A DNA stretch of 64,000 bases. It comes from Chrysemys picta bellii. Taxonomy: Eukaryota > Chordata > Testudines > Emydidae. The stretch lies in NCBI RefSeq assembly GCF_011386835.1, contig NC_088800.1:14160572-14224571 (forward strand). The letters are read 5' to 3'. This document shows, in pieces, positions 12,976 to 23,575 of this stretch. The translations under genes were made by a program, and so were the position numbers. Every line of letters starts with the position of its first letter. Positions within the stretch are counted from its first letter, which is position 1. The notes beneath the pieces were generated by a model. That model was not told the DNA's origin. It did not search any database and was given only the letters and a program-made list of their open reading frames with translations.

Positions 12976-15900
12976 AAGTTATTAAGCAGCTTGTGGTGAC
13001 ACCCTGAGTTTCATTTACAGTACTTCCTCCCCCCCAGTCATTTCAGTCACATTTTGGAAGTACAGGAGCCTATCCTGCAAGATTATGACTGGCCTCGAAT
13101 TCCATCCCCACCGGTGGGCGTGACAGATGCTCCACCCCTCAGAGAATTGGGCCCAAAGAAGAGAAGAAGAAAAAAATATTATAAAAGAATAAAGGAGAAA
13201 ACACTGAAAGAAGACTTCGGCTGTATTAAAGCAGAAGGGAAACCAGAGGAGACTCTCACTGGGCAAATAATGTTGAACGGCCGTGGCAGATACTGTGAAA
13301 TCAGTGAGTAAGTCCTCTCCGGTGAAATGGACTTCAAGGGCAACAATTAAAGGGACATCCCTGAGCTATGCATGTAGTTGGAGAGCACTGCTCTGCACAC
13401 GTGACCATTTTCATAGGCGGTGCTTAAGAACACAACATGGACTGCTGCCAAATTAAAGCAAAGAAGTAAGTGGGTTTGGGAGGCATGGCCACCTAGTTCC
13501 ACTCACGTGCACCTTTTCACCGTCGCTAGTGGTGCAAATTTGAGCTGCTACCTGTAGCTGCAAGATCATCCCATTCAGGCAATTGCTGTCTGAATGGCTG
13601 AAAAGCCTCTAAATTGCTTTGCTCTATTCCGAACAAATCAAATGCCTGAGGAATGAAAACTGGGTGGGAAAGAGGTTGAGAAAATGATTTCACTGCTGTT
13701 TAAATTTCCTGTTCATTAAAATGTTACAGAGTTAGAAAAGTCCGCTGCACAAACTCTCCCAGCCAGCAGTGTCACAGGACGGGCATCAAAAAAGATACAG
13801 AGCAAATGAAGTCATCAGCAATGGAAAAACACACCAATCCAGCCCAATACAGAACAATGCAAATCCCACCTCAAACATGAGGCTGCAAGAGACATTTTCC
13901 CTGTGTCTATCCCTTACCACGTGCTTATTCAATCACAAATAACTTAGGGAGAGAGAAACCCAAATGCAATTTATATCTCAGTCCAAGTAAATATGAAGAA
14001 GCTGTTGAATCTGACTATAAAAGCCAATGATCTCATGTTGGAAAAAACTAGGAGTGGAGTTACTACCCTGCTGCTATGAGATACTGGCAAAGTATTTCCG
14101 AACTATAGGTACTGCATGTTGTCACTAATTACTGCAGAAAAGGAAAGGGGGGTTGGAGTAAGAAAATATAAACATTTCTTCCCTGTGAATTCCTTTGACG
14201 ATCTGATGATGTGATGCCCACACAAATGATTCTCCCCTCCTCCCCCAATTCAGCGTGGCATGCACAGAAAAAAGAACTATTTTCAGTTGTGCTCGGTACT
14301 TGAGTTACCCTCCCAAAAAAAGATTTCTATTTCTATATATGTGCAATTTTGTGCATCATTGCCCAAGTATACGGTGAAGCATGCTTTCTCTGCAAGCCTA
14401 GCCCTAAATGGTCCGTTTCTTAAGCACAGCTGTTTGCAAATACTGTCTTTCTCCCTCTTTCATCTCCAGCTGGTTTAGAGTAGGAGTTCACAGAGGGTGG
14501 CTGGGAGAGGAGGAGGATTATGAAATGGAGGGGAAGAGAGAAAGAATTCAGGCCACGCAGGAGTCAGGAGAAACATGCTCTCTTCCTATGCAAATATCTT
14601 AATTACAGAGGATGAGGAAGATATTTGTATGTTAATTTTCATAGCTAGGTTTTCAATTTGTCTTTGAGAAAGGCCTTTTGCACCGGGGGGAAACCTTCAA
14701 ATCTATCCACTTAAAAAGCCACTGCCGTGAGCAACACATTAAAAAAAAAAAATTAAGCCGAGCTCCTATTAAACTCTCATAAGTTCTCCACCTCCCCTTC
14801 CCTTGCTGATTCCCAAGGTGTTTGTGGCTAAAAGACAGCTTGCGACCCTTCTCTTCTGCTGCCCCTTCCTGCTTGTGATCTCACGGGCGCTGCGATGGCG
14901 ATGAATGGTGATGTCACAACATTGCGGGTAGGGCGCAAGCAGGAGGAGGCAGCTGATCCGCTGGGGAGCAGTGGAGAGTATAGACCCAGCACTGGAAGAG
15001 AGGAGGGACTTGCTGCATCTAATTCTTAACTCATCTCTCTGAATGTGGCAAAAGCTTTTCTAAAACATCATGTGAATTTTTGTCATTGTTTCTGGTGCCA
15101 CCTGGGACAATGAGTGGAAGTGTCCAAAAAAAACTGGGAAACACATTTCTCATCCTTCTTGTCTGTCTGGCTTCATCTGTAATATCCTAGGGTCAGCTTC
15201 ATACCCTTTCCTTTGCATGGCTCTGGTGTCACTAAGGGACCAGACACTGGTGAGAACGCCCTATCTGCGGCTTCCCCATGGCATACATCTGGCTCCTGAA
15301 GTATTCTCTGTGCAGCCCTTGGCATACGGGAGGTGGGGAATGGTGTGGCTAGAGCACACTGCTCCAGCAATCTCCAGCTGATGGATATCCACTGGGGGCC
15401 ACAGTTGGCCAGCATAGACTAGAGCAGGCTCTAGGCTTCTTTAATCTATGATGGGGCTGGAGGAGAACCAGCTCTACGATCAGGGAGCCATCAACAGCTT
15501 TCTTTGCCCCTGCAACTGTTTGCTTCACCCAGCAGAAACTGGCTACAGCAGAGAATCCAGCCCTTAGGGTCTAGGCATACCTGGAATTTGAGTGGAGGGA
15601 AGCAGAAGGACCCTGAAATCTCACCAGAAAACCTGCTGCCTCACGATTAGCAATACAGTTGTGCAGGTAAGAAGCACGGACTATTTGGATGATCATCTGG
15701 ATTTCTTTGTGTTGAATAAAATGGAACCTCCATGTTACTGGTGTTGGTTTGCCCCTCACTCATATGGGTTCAGCATTTGATTGATTACCCACAGCTGATT
15801 GGAATTTCTCCAGACCATACTGGTGTAGAGATCAGGCTGGAAATCTCATGAGAACAGGGCCTCTTGGGAGACTTCCTGTATTTGCTGGGTTTGGGTCACT

Positions 15901-17585
15901 TCATGCTGAGCGAATTGGCTTTTACACAATGGCCTGATGCTTTCATGTATCCTGCAAACAGGAGATGCAAGGGCAGGGTACAAGTTAAAGGAAGAGCTAA
16001 CTGAACTGTTTCTGACTTCACCAAATGTCTGAAGTTGAGCTTCACTGCTGGAAGAAGGCTCAAGGCCTCAGTTCAAGCTCTTGATGAAGATTTGGAGGGG
16101 GGGGAGAGGGCGTATTGAGCTCTGGTTGAAAGCTCATGTGTTGGTTATCGATGAGTGAAACTATGCGGGTTTGGCTACCTCTGGGAGTCCACTTAGCTCT
16201 GGGGAAGATGCAGGGATGTGGTGACCTCAGGCACAAGGTTCTGGATTTAGTTTGAGCTCTGGATTAGGTTTTGGGGTTCCGTTTAAGCCGTGGGGGAAGG
16301 TTCAGGTTGATTCTCATTTTACCTGAACCCGTTTAAGAGCATCATGCACTAGTGACGATGCTACGACTGAGTCTGGTGGCACAAATCCTGAGCTGGTGGT
16401 GATACTAGGGCAGAGGTCAAACCTCCTAGCACGGCTGGCAGGCTGGCGTTTTCACTAGTTGATTACAGACTATTCTTCACAGTCCCCTTTTGTGTCTGTG
16501 CTTCAAAGAAGACGTCACTAGACTGGTGAGAGGTCTTAGCCGGCCACATCCCTCTCATTATAGAAATTAAATGAACAGTATATACATCAAAACAGCAACC
16601 CAGCCATGTGATGGGCAGGTGGGGGGGGGTAGAGGGAGGGCTGAGGGTGTGGGGGGGAATTAGGGTAATTACCATTCCTGAGAAAATGCCATGAATTACA
16701 ACACAACCTAATTACCCCGATTAATTCTTCTGCTTTGTGAAGGGCTCTTAACTATCAAAGAGAGAGAGAGAGGAAAAAAGAACCTTTACAATTTGTTGGT
16801 TTTTTTCCCATCGGTGTAAAAGTCAGGGGTGGAGGGTGGGGAAAAGAGTCCGGATAAAACACAAGATGCTGCTCTTACATCTTCCTTTCAGAGATAATAA
16901 ACTGTACTGTGAATTCAATTTGCAGCGGTTTTACAGGAGCCGGAGTGATATCAAAGACCAGCACATTTAATATTGCGCAGTCTCTTCCTACACACACGGA
17001 ACACCCAGTGTGCTGGCCCAGGGAGACTTATCCTGCACTGCCACACAGGAGTCTCCCTTTCCAAACCCGGGTGACTCCCAGTCCTGCTCTCTCACTTCTG
17101 ACTGCCAGTAGGGACTGGCGCACTGAGTAGGTAGCATGTGGAGCCCTGTATACTGAGCACCAGCTGAGTAAGCAGCAGCATGGTTGTATTCTGATGGGAG
17201 TCCCATCCAGTCCTCGTCTGGGAGGTTGGTGACTGACGCTGGCACTGGAATAGAGAGGTATGAAAGTGGGGAGAATGAAGTTGCATAGCGCTCCCTAAAA
17301 GGATACAAAGTTACACTGAGAAAAATATTCCCTTCAGTAGTGGAGATCTCCATTCTCTGGCCAAGTTCACTGCAAGTCTCCGGCCACCAGTCTGCAGGCA
17401 CATCTGCATCCATTCTGAAAGTCTCCAGGTTCCCTTTCTGTCACCCTGAGGCACCTTCTACAGCTCTTATAGTCACCTAATAGCACCCATGACTATCTCT
17501 GTATGTGAGTCTAGCACATACTCTGCCACGGCGTCTCCTATATTATGGGGAGCCCTTAATTAATCGGAACACTCCGCCCAGCTCC
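12976..17585. other. Intronic sequence, nothing recognised; candidate conserved region 14600-15000
   Basis: No exon recognised. The open frame at 13054-13311 has a basic patch but no known domain. 14580-15000 contains AT-rich stretches (gatatttgtatgttaattttc) followed by a GC-richer block with TGATGTCA, a CRE-like octamer, near 14910. It could be regulatory, but that cannot be judged from one genome. Confidence 0.35.
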
Positions 17586-17587
17586 AA

Positions 17588-17760
17588 GTTCCTTTCATCT
17601 GCGGATCTCAAAGCATTTTTACAGACATTAAAATTTCCAGCACTGCCAAGCTGTAAATCGTATTAGCACTTCCATTTTACAGAAGCGGAACCTGAGGTAC
17701 AGAGAGGTGAGGTGATTTGGATTCATTAGCCAGCGTTAGCACTGCACTGTGAAGCTGCAA
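17588..17760 (-). mobile_element. MIR-like SINE fragment
   Basis: The plus strand carries gatctcaaagcatttttaca, cattttacagaagcgga, acctgaggtacagaga and ggtgaggtgatttgg, the complement of a CORE-SINE/MIR copy. Confidence 0.7.
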
Positions 17761-19324
17761 AGTCCTATATGTGTTATATGGGCTGCCCAAGAACTTACAG
17801 CAAAGTCAGTAAGACTAGACCGGGATGGACATTTGGACAGCGGTTTGTTTCCAAGTCCCAGACTGGGATATGGAGGGAAGAGCCCACAGTGCTCCTAAGT
17901 ACACTCCGCATAGCGGGCAGGCTTCTGGTGCCGGCCCATTTGCTTCAGACATGCCTCCTGGAAGAACTGCAAGAGGGATGAGAGTGGAGAGCTCCTCAGC
18001 AATTCCCAGTGAGAAATGGCTGGTATTTCACAGACCATTATTTCTTCAGTATTAATTAAGGGAAAAGGGTTAGCGCTCTGCTAATTAGTATTAGTCAAAT
18101 GGGAATGAAGTAATGCCAGAAGGGCGGGTGACAAATCGATTTCCCCCACTTTTGCCCAGTAAACTTCAGACAGATTTCTAAGACGGGAAGGCTGATGGAT
18201 TAGCTCGAAATACTAGTACGTTTTCAAACCACTTTTACGTATTGGTACAGTAAAACCTGTTCTAACTCTACTGGGGATTGGATGAAAGATGTGACATTGC
18301 ATCCAAACTTGGGGCAGGGAGTCCGGCACTATTCTTGCTGGCACTGCTGTGCAGTAGCTGGGCTAAGAGCCTCACAGTGAATGCCACCCTGCCCTCGTGC
18401 GACATGGAGATGGACAATAAAGCAAAGTCCTAGAGCAGCAGGGGAAGAGATAACAGGGATATTATATTAATGAAGGATTCTATAGTAATAAAATACCATG
18501 ACGATGGATGTGTGAGAAATGCCAATGGCTAGATTAGAGCTGAAACTCTTAAATGAATTGAAAAATGATGGGGACTAAGCACTATCCAATGTTACTATAC
18601 CAGGAATGATGTTGTAACAAGGTTTCACTGCTTTTGATTCTACCAAACTTCCCTATTCTGATTGGATCTTTGTCCTCACTCCTGCGGTCATCTCCATGTT
18701 AGGACATCAACTGGGCGTCATTAGATGTTGGCTATAGAGAAGCCAGGATCAGGGTTCTCTTCCGAAGACTTAGAAATGTCACCCTTCCTTCCCCTGGTCG
18801 CCTACCATTACAAGCCAGCAACTACAATAGTGTCATGCGGAAAGTATTTAATTTAAGTTGGGGAGTGGATTAAAAAGGAGAAAAGACCTGAACTTTCCCC
18901 CCGAGCTCCTATTAATCCTGAGCCATGTAGGGTGCTGGGAAGAATTCTGTTAACTTTTCATTTCCATGACTTTCCATGTTTCTGGCCATGACCCGCCAGG
19001 CCAATGACAAAACATCATCAGAAAATATCTTCTTCCAACACTTCCAACCAGATTTTACAGACTCGAGGGGCTTGTACACCACCGGTGAAGCACCCAATTC
19101 AAGCCGAACTGTTAGGAATGCAATTCACCACTCATTAAAACACCGGGGACCCTTCTCTCGTTTTGGTGAAGAGGAACCCAATGACCTCACTGAGGAGATT
19201 CAACATCCCATCGAGACTAGCAAGGGCATGGGCCAGGGTTGGTTGGGATCTTTCCCTAAGGTAGTGCCTAAGAGAGGAGGGTGTGAGTGAGGAAGTCACC
19301 TACTTCTTAGGATCCAAGCATAAC
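17761..19324. other. Intronic sequence, nothing recognised
   Basis: No exon or clear repeat. A possible single transposon end at 18248 (cagtaaaacctgttctaac) has no partner. Confidence 0.45.
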
Positions 19325-19565
19325 CCACACCTGCAGCATCCTCTGCTGTTCCATTCCTGCCCACCCCCAGCTGTCAGAGAAACTCAGTCCTGACCTGCTG
19401 CACCATCTGCTGTTCCAGCCCTTGCCTCCTGCACATAACTGCTGATTCATCTCAGTTTTAACTTACAGAATCCCGGCTATTCCAGTCCAGGGCTCCCCAC
19501 ACAAATCCGTTGCACCTAAATCCTGACCTGCAAGTCCCCCTTCCCCTCATTGCAGTCCTGGGTCT
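19325..19565. repeat. Degenerate minisatellite-like repeat, locus 2
   Basis: Three to four imperfect units share gacctgctgcaccatctgct and gttccagcccttgcctcc type cores. They resemble the units at 3950-4240 in the same orientation. The family is unknown. Confidence 0.4.
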
Positions 19566-21110
19566 TTTTTCTGAAAAAGACTCCATTCATTAAATTTTAA
19601 AAAAATAAAAAATTTCTCACCAATACGCAGCTATTCAATCCTTTATTCCCACAGGGAGCAAAACCAAAAATGAAATGGAACATTAAATAACGCTTTACAG
19701 CAATGTTCCTTCAATTCTGTGGAATGCACACAGGTTTTAGGATTCAGCTCGTCCCCGTCCCACCCCTCCACCCTCCCTCCCTTTCGAATCAAAGATTTTA
19801 TCTCAGATCTTTTCATACTTGCCAAAAAACACTTCCTCCCCAGCCCCATAAGAAACCCTGTCTTGTCAAAGCAGGTTTAAAAGCAAGAGCTGATGGGATT
19901 CCTAAGTGATCCGCGTGGGAAAGGACACATCTGTCTTCAGACTGAACATGGAGAGAGGGAGAACAAATCACTCTGTTGCTTTTGTTACGTCAATGTTTGT
20001 TTTCTGTATCCAAACGTGTAACAGGAAATTAAGCAGTTCACCTTTGTAAAGCATTTTGCATCCTACTTATGCATGAGCCAGATGGTGCTTTCTCTTTGTT
20101 TTAAAAGATTAAAAATGGAAAAGGAAAGAAATGGCTAGGAGTTAATCCAAAACCTGGAATGCACTCCCGCATCCCATGCGCCTAGTTATCCGCACTCAGC
20201 AGTGCTGGGCGAGGGCAAACACACAGACCAACAGATTTAAGTAAGCTGCAGCCTTCAGAGTGCTGCAGAACTGTCAGATCTTGTCAGTTTTCAGATGGAA
20301 TCCTTCACAGCCTTCTCAGAAAATGATAAATTACTGTATTCTTCTGGGGCCTCAACCTGGATACACAACACAACACAATGTGATGCAGAAATCACTCGAA
20401 ATAGAACTTTGCTCCAGGTTCCTACCAACGGGAAATATCCTCAGCAGAAAGGTGTTCTGCCTGGACCCTGAGAAGTTGGCTCAGGGAACTTACTATGGGG
20501 GTTATACCCACTGCTTGGTACCATACCCAAAGGGTAAACCTTAAAGGCTGAACTCATCAGCCACATCCTAGTGGTTGCACATGGGAGTCCAAGCCCTACT
20601 TTGATTCTCAGACTTGGGATCTTGCTCTCTGTCTGTGTTGCTTCAACAGCAACCATTTGTGGTGTCTGGTCAAATAGCCCTTCATGCTGGGCATAAGCAA
20701 CAGGGACGGGTGAGCTCTGAAGCCCAAAAGATCCAGTTTTAATGCAAGAGACATTAGGAGTAAAAATCCTAAAATGCATTCAGGGCCAAGAAGCACAATT
20801 GTGGCTGAGGAATTGCTTGCCTTGCCCAGGTTTGCAAGAGAAGCCAATGGCACTATACACCAGGGTTACAGCCAAAGGGTCCCTGAGACCACAGCTACAG
20901 AGCCACATCCAACACCAGTGGTGTCACCACCAGCTTTTTGCCCAGAAAGGTGGCAACGGCTGCTAGCAGGGAGCTCAGCAATGCCGACTGCCATTCACAA
21001 ACCGTATTCCGCCACACAATACAAACCCAGCAAAGCAAGTCTCATGTTATCAAAGAATGTTGTTGTGCTAAGTGAAAGCAGAAGGGGAGATGGAGACAGT
21101 TTGGGGGGAA
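19566..21110. other. Intronic sequence, nothing recognised
   Basis: No recognisable repeat or exon. The 136-codon open frame at 20774-21184 has no domain-like features. Confidence 0.45.
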
Positions 21111-21114
21111 TGTT

Positions 21115-21400
21115 GGAGCAGAGGACAGAGCAGTTAGGACTCCTGGGTTTTGCTCCCAGCTCCAAGAGGGACATGGCCTGCTAGCTAAGGGAGGGGATAA
21201 GGGAATCAAGAGACATGGGTGCAATTCTGTCCTCTGCCACTGATTCACTGTGTGACCTTAGGCAAATCACTTAACCTGTCTGTGCTTCATTTTCCCCATG
21301 TGTAAACAGGAGTAATAATAGTGACCCCTACTTCTCCGGCGTGATTGTGGGGACCCCTTCAAATGGACAGTGCTAGAGAAGGGCTAAGTAGTAGTAGTTA
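21115..21400 (+). mobile_element. MIR/CORE-SINE copy
   Basis: The plus strand reads through the MIR order: ggactcctgggttttgctcc, a second cctctgccactgattcactg block, tgtgaccttaggcaaatcac, ttaacctgtctgtgcttcat and agtaataatagtgacccct. The 5' part looks doubled, which suggests two overlapping copies or an internal duplication. Confidence 0.8.
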
Positions 21401-21813
21401 AATGGGTTAAATGATCAAGATTTATTTTTAATCCTAAAAATTGGCTTCTGAAGAACAAAACTCTTCCCCTGGGACTCTCTGCTTGTATAGAGCACAGTGC
21501 CAGGGGCTGCTCTGGCCACACAAGGCAGTTGGTGTGATACAAAGAAAAGCCCACTAGAAACAGATGACTTCTAAAGACGCTGCAGTGACTGGCTGGAAAG
21601 GGAGCGTTTTAACTTCCACCTCCTCAGTCAATAAAGACCTAAAAAATCCTTCTGCGAGAAGACGGGCGGGGCCCCAGGACATCTCCATTATAGAGAGTGA
21701 AAACGGCCCAGCACAGTCCCTTCATCCACGAAGCTCTTTGCAGTGCTCACTCCTTTGCACAGTACTAGTGGGAAGACAGCGATCCTGCTACTTCGATGAC
21801 TTACAGAAACCCT

Positions 21814-21899
21814 GAAGAAGTGAGGTGTAGCCCACGAAAGCTTATGCTGAAATAAATTTGTTAGTCTCTAAGGTGCCACAAGTACTCCTGTTCTTTTTG
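21814..21899 (+). mobile_element. 86-bp solo 3' end of a Penelope-like retroelement, 10-bp TSD
   Basis: The sequence begins gaagaagtgaggtgtagccc, continues through cacgaaagcttatgctgaaa and ends aagtactcctgttctttttg. It is near-identical to the right end of the element at 26538-27125. An exact 10-bp target duplication, CAGAAACCCT, flanks it at 21804-21813 and 21900-21909. It is therefore a genuine, extremely 5'-truncated insertion rather than a recombination relic. Confidence 0.85.
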
Positions 21900-21912
21900 C
21901 AGAAACCCTACC

Positions 21913-21928
21913 GGGGGGGGGGGGGGGG
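21913..21928. repeat. 16-base G homopolymer
   Basis: An uninterrupted G run just right of the duplicated target site of the 86-bp element. Confidence 0.95.
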
Positions 21929-22555
21929 TTCAATAATGTAGTTAGACGGAGCATATGTTTTCTACAGCCATAGAGAGAAGACTCAGATAATACCAGTTTG
22001 ACAGCTCATCCTACTCCAAATCCTGCAAGATTCCTCCAGACATCATGCCCACTAACTCCTTATCTAGCCTGGTTCTTAAAATCTCTGCACTGACAGTGTC
22101 TTAACCATCCCCACCTTGGCCACTGCTCAATCGCTCTGTTGAGAGCTTTCCTCTGTCCATCTCCACTCTCCATCCCCCCACAAGCTAGCTCCTACCTCAT
22201 GTTGTTTTAAAACAACGTGGCCATGGATCACTCTGCCCCAAGGTGACAGAAATCAGGTGGAGAATCAGCAGCCCGCTATACAGAACCAGACCCCCTACGT
22301 TACAATCCGAAAGGACCCAAACCCAGAACGTGCCCTACAGCAACAGCTTCCACTTTTTATCCTGAAAGACTCTTTTTGTGTGGAGGGCGGGGTGCTGACT
22401 CCTCTACACGATTCCCCTCAAAGCAAAACCAATTTTCCACAGCTGAGGAGAGCTTCATTCAGAGCCCATCAGTAAAGCTCCTACATCAGCCAGATGGGGC
22501 ACTGCAGAGCAACACAAGGGGGTGTGTAAGGACACAGGAATGTGTAAGTATAAAT
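21929..22555. other. Intronic sequence, nothing recognised
   Basis: No repeat family or exon recognised. Confidence 0.45.
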
Positions 22556-22965
22556 CGCAGAAGATAAGGCTGGAAAGGAGCTCCTGGGTCATTGAGTTGA
22601 GTTCTAGCATTTAGTGCTGCACTAAACCCAGGTATTTATTTTCTAGTCTCCTGTTGAACTTCTCTAATGACGGGGCCTGAGCAACCTAGGTTGGCAAATT
22701 ATTCCATTGTCTAAATAATGTCCCTTTTGAAAGACAGTCCTGAGGTCAAACCTAAATTGCCTATTATTTCCTCTCCTTTATTTTATGCAGTTATCAGTCA
22801 CTCTTTCAGTTGCCTTTTCTCTATATTATGTTTCTTTAATTGCACTCTACAGATCACGGTCTACAATCCTTTAATCAGCTTTGTCACCCTCCTTTGGAGT
22901 CTCTTTAATGCATCAATGTCTTTTTTTTTAAATAAAGAGAGGAATCAAAAACTGTACATTGCATG
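22556..22965 (-). mobile_element. Old CR1-like LINE fragment
   Basis: The plus strand shows the complement of a CR1 3' region: ctggaaaggagctcctgggt, cattgtctaaataatgtccc, tttgaaagacagtcctgagg, cctttggagtctctttaatg and aggaatcaaaaactgtacat. It is diverged, on the minus strand, and lacks coding sequence. Confidence 0.6.
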
Positions 22966-23215
22966 TGTGTGTAATGGAGAGTGATGTGTGTGTGTGCATC
23001 AGAGAGAGAAAGAGCTGAATATGTAAAAGACGAAGGGAATGTGTGTAAGTGCACGAGTGTGCATTTGTGTCTGAGTTATAAATGTGTATGGGGGTGTAGG
23101 TGAGAAGGACAGAGGGTACCGATGTGTGGGTGTGCGCATGCGTGGGTGTGTACACCGATGTGTGCAAGGATGTGAGTCATGGGCGGTTGCGTGAGTATGT
23201 GTTTCAGGGTTCGTG
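22966..23215. repeat. Degenerate GT-rich tract
   Basis: Irregular tgtgtgtg, tgtgagtg and gtgtgggtgtg runs over about 250 bp, about 120 bp beyond the donor of the third kinase exon. Confidence 0.8.
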
Positions 23216-23331
23216 GGAGCACGGGGGAAGGAATGAACAAGCGTGCAAGTCAGTAGTTTTGGTGGCTGATTGACTGTAGCATTTCCTAGCCTCCCTCTGC
23301 CCTTCCGACTCTGGCGCTGGAGCTGCCTTAC

Positions 23332-23575
23332 CCTGTAGTAATCAGTGCTGTAGACATCTCTTGACATCCCAAAGTCGCCAATCTTCACCAGCAGGTTGGC
23401 TCCAACCAAGCAGTTCCTGGTTGCCAGGTCTCTGTGGACGAAGTGCTGGGAAGCAAGGTACACCATTCCAGAGGCAATCTGGCTGGCAATGTGCAGCATC
23501 TGGGACAGCCCCAGCTCCCCCTTGGCCTGTCGAGGCTGCCCGTCCACCAGGATCATAGCATCTGGGCCGTGCGCC
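23332..23575 (-). CDS. NTRK3: NTRK3 third kinase-domain exon (catalytic loop, DFG, activation loop)
   Basis: This 244-bp exon starts with the base that completes an Arg codon, then encodes 81 residues from [14 protein letters not shown] to DVYSTDYYR. It carries the catalytic loop HRDLATRN (Asp is the proton acceptor, near 679 in human TrkC), the Mg-binding DFG within KIGDFGMS, and the three autophosphorylation tyrosines of the activation loop. The acceptor is tttcccctgcag and the donor gtaagg. The segment [21 protein letters not shown] is diagnostic: NTRK2 has a different insert and AQQIAAG, while NTRK1 reads quite differently. In mammals an optional 14-residue kinase insert is spliced in just after this exon. 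I did not find such a mini-exon in the 23 kb of intron that follows. The final kinase exons must lie left of this window. Confidence 0.97.

Larger units (their letters stand above)
1..23331 (-). other. NTRK3: NTRK3 intron after the activation-loop exon (partial)
   Basis: About 23.3 kb of the intron that follows the third kinase exon; its acceptor lies left of position 1. In mammals alternative kinase-insert mini-exons sit in this intron. None was recognised here by eye, though a 42-bp exon would be easy to miss. Content is CR1, MIR, hAT and minisatellite-like repeats separated by sequence with no visible feature. Confidence 0.85.

Noticed and set aside
13054..13311. Open frame with a basic KKRRRKK patch
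   Set aside because: Short, not recognised, in an AAG-rich intronic stretch, with no supporting gene structure.
18248..18266. Possible mariner/Tigger-like transposon end
   Set aside because: No inverted partner or TA duplication could be found nearby.
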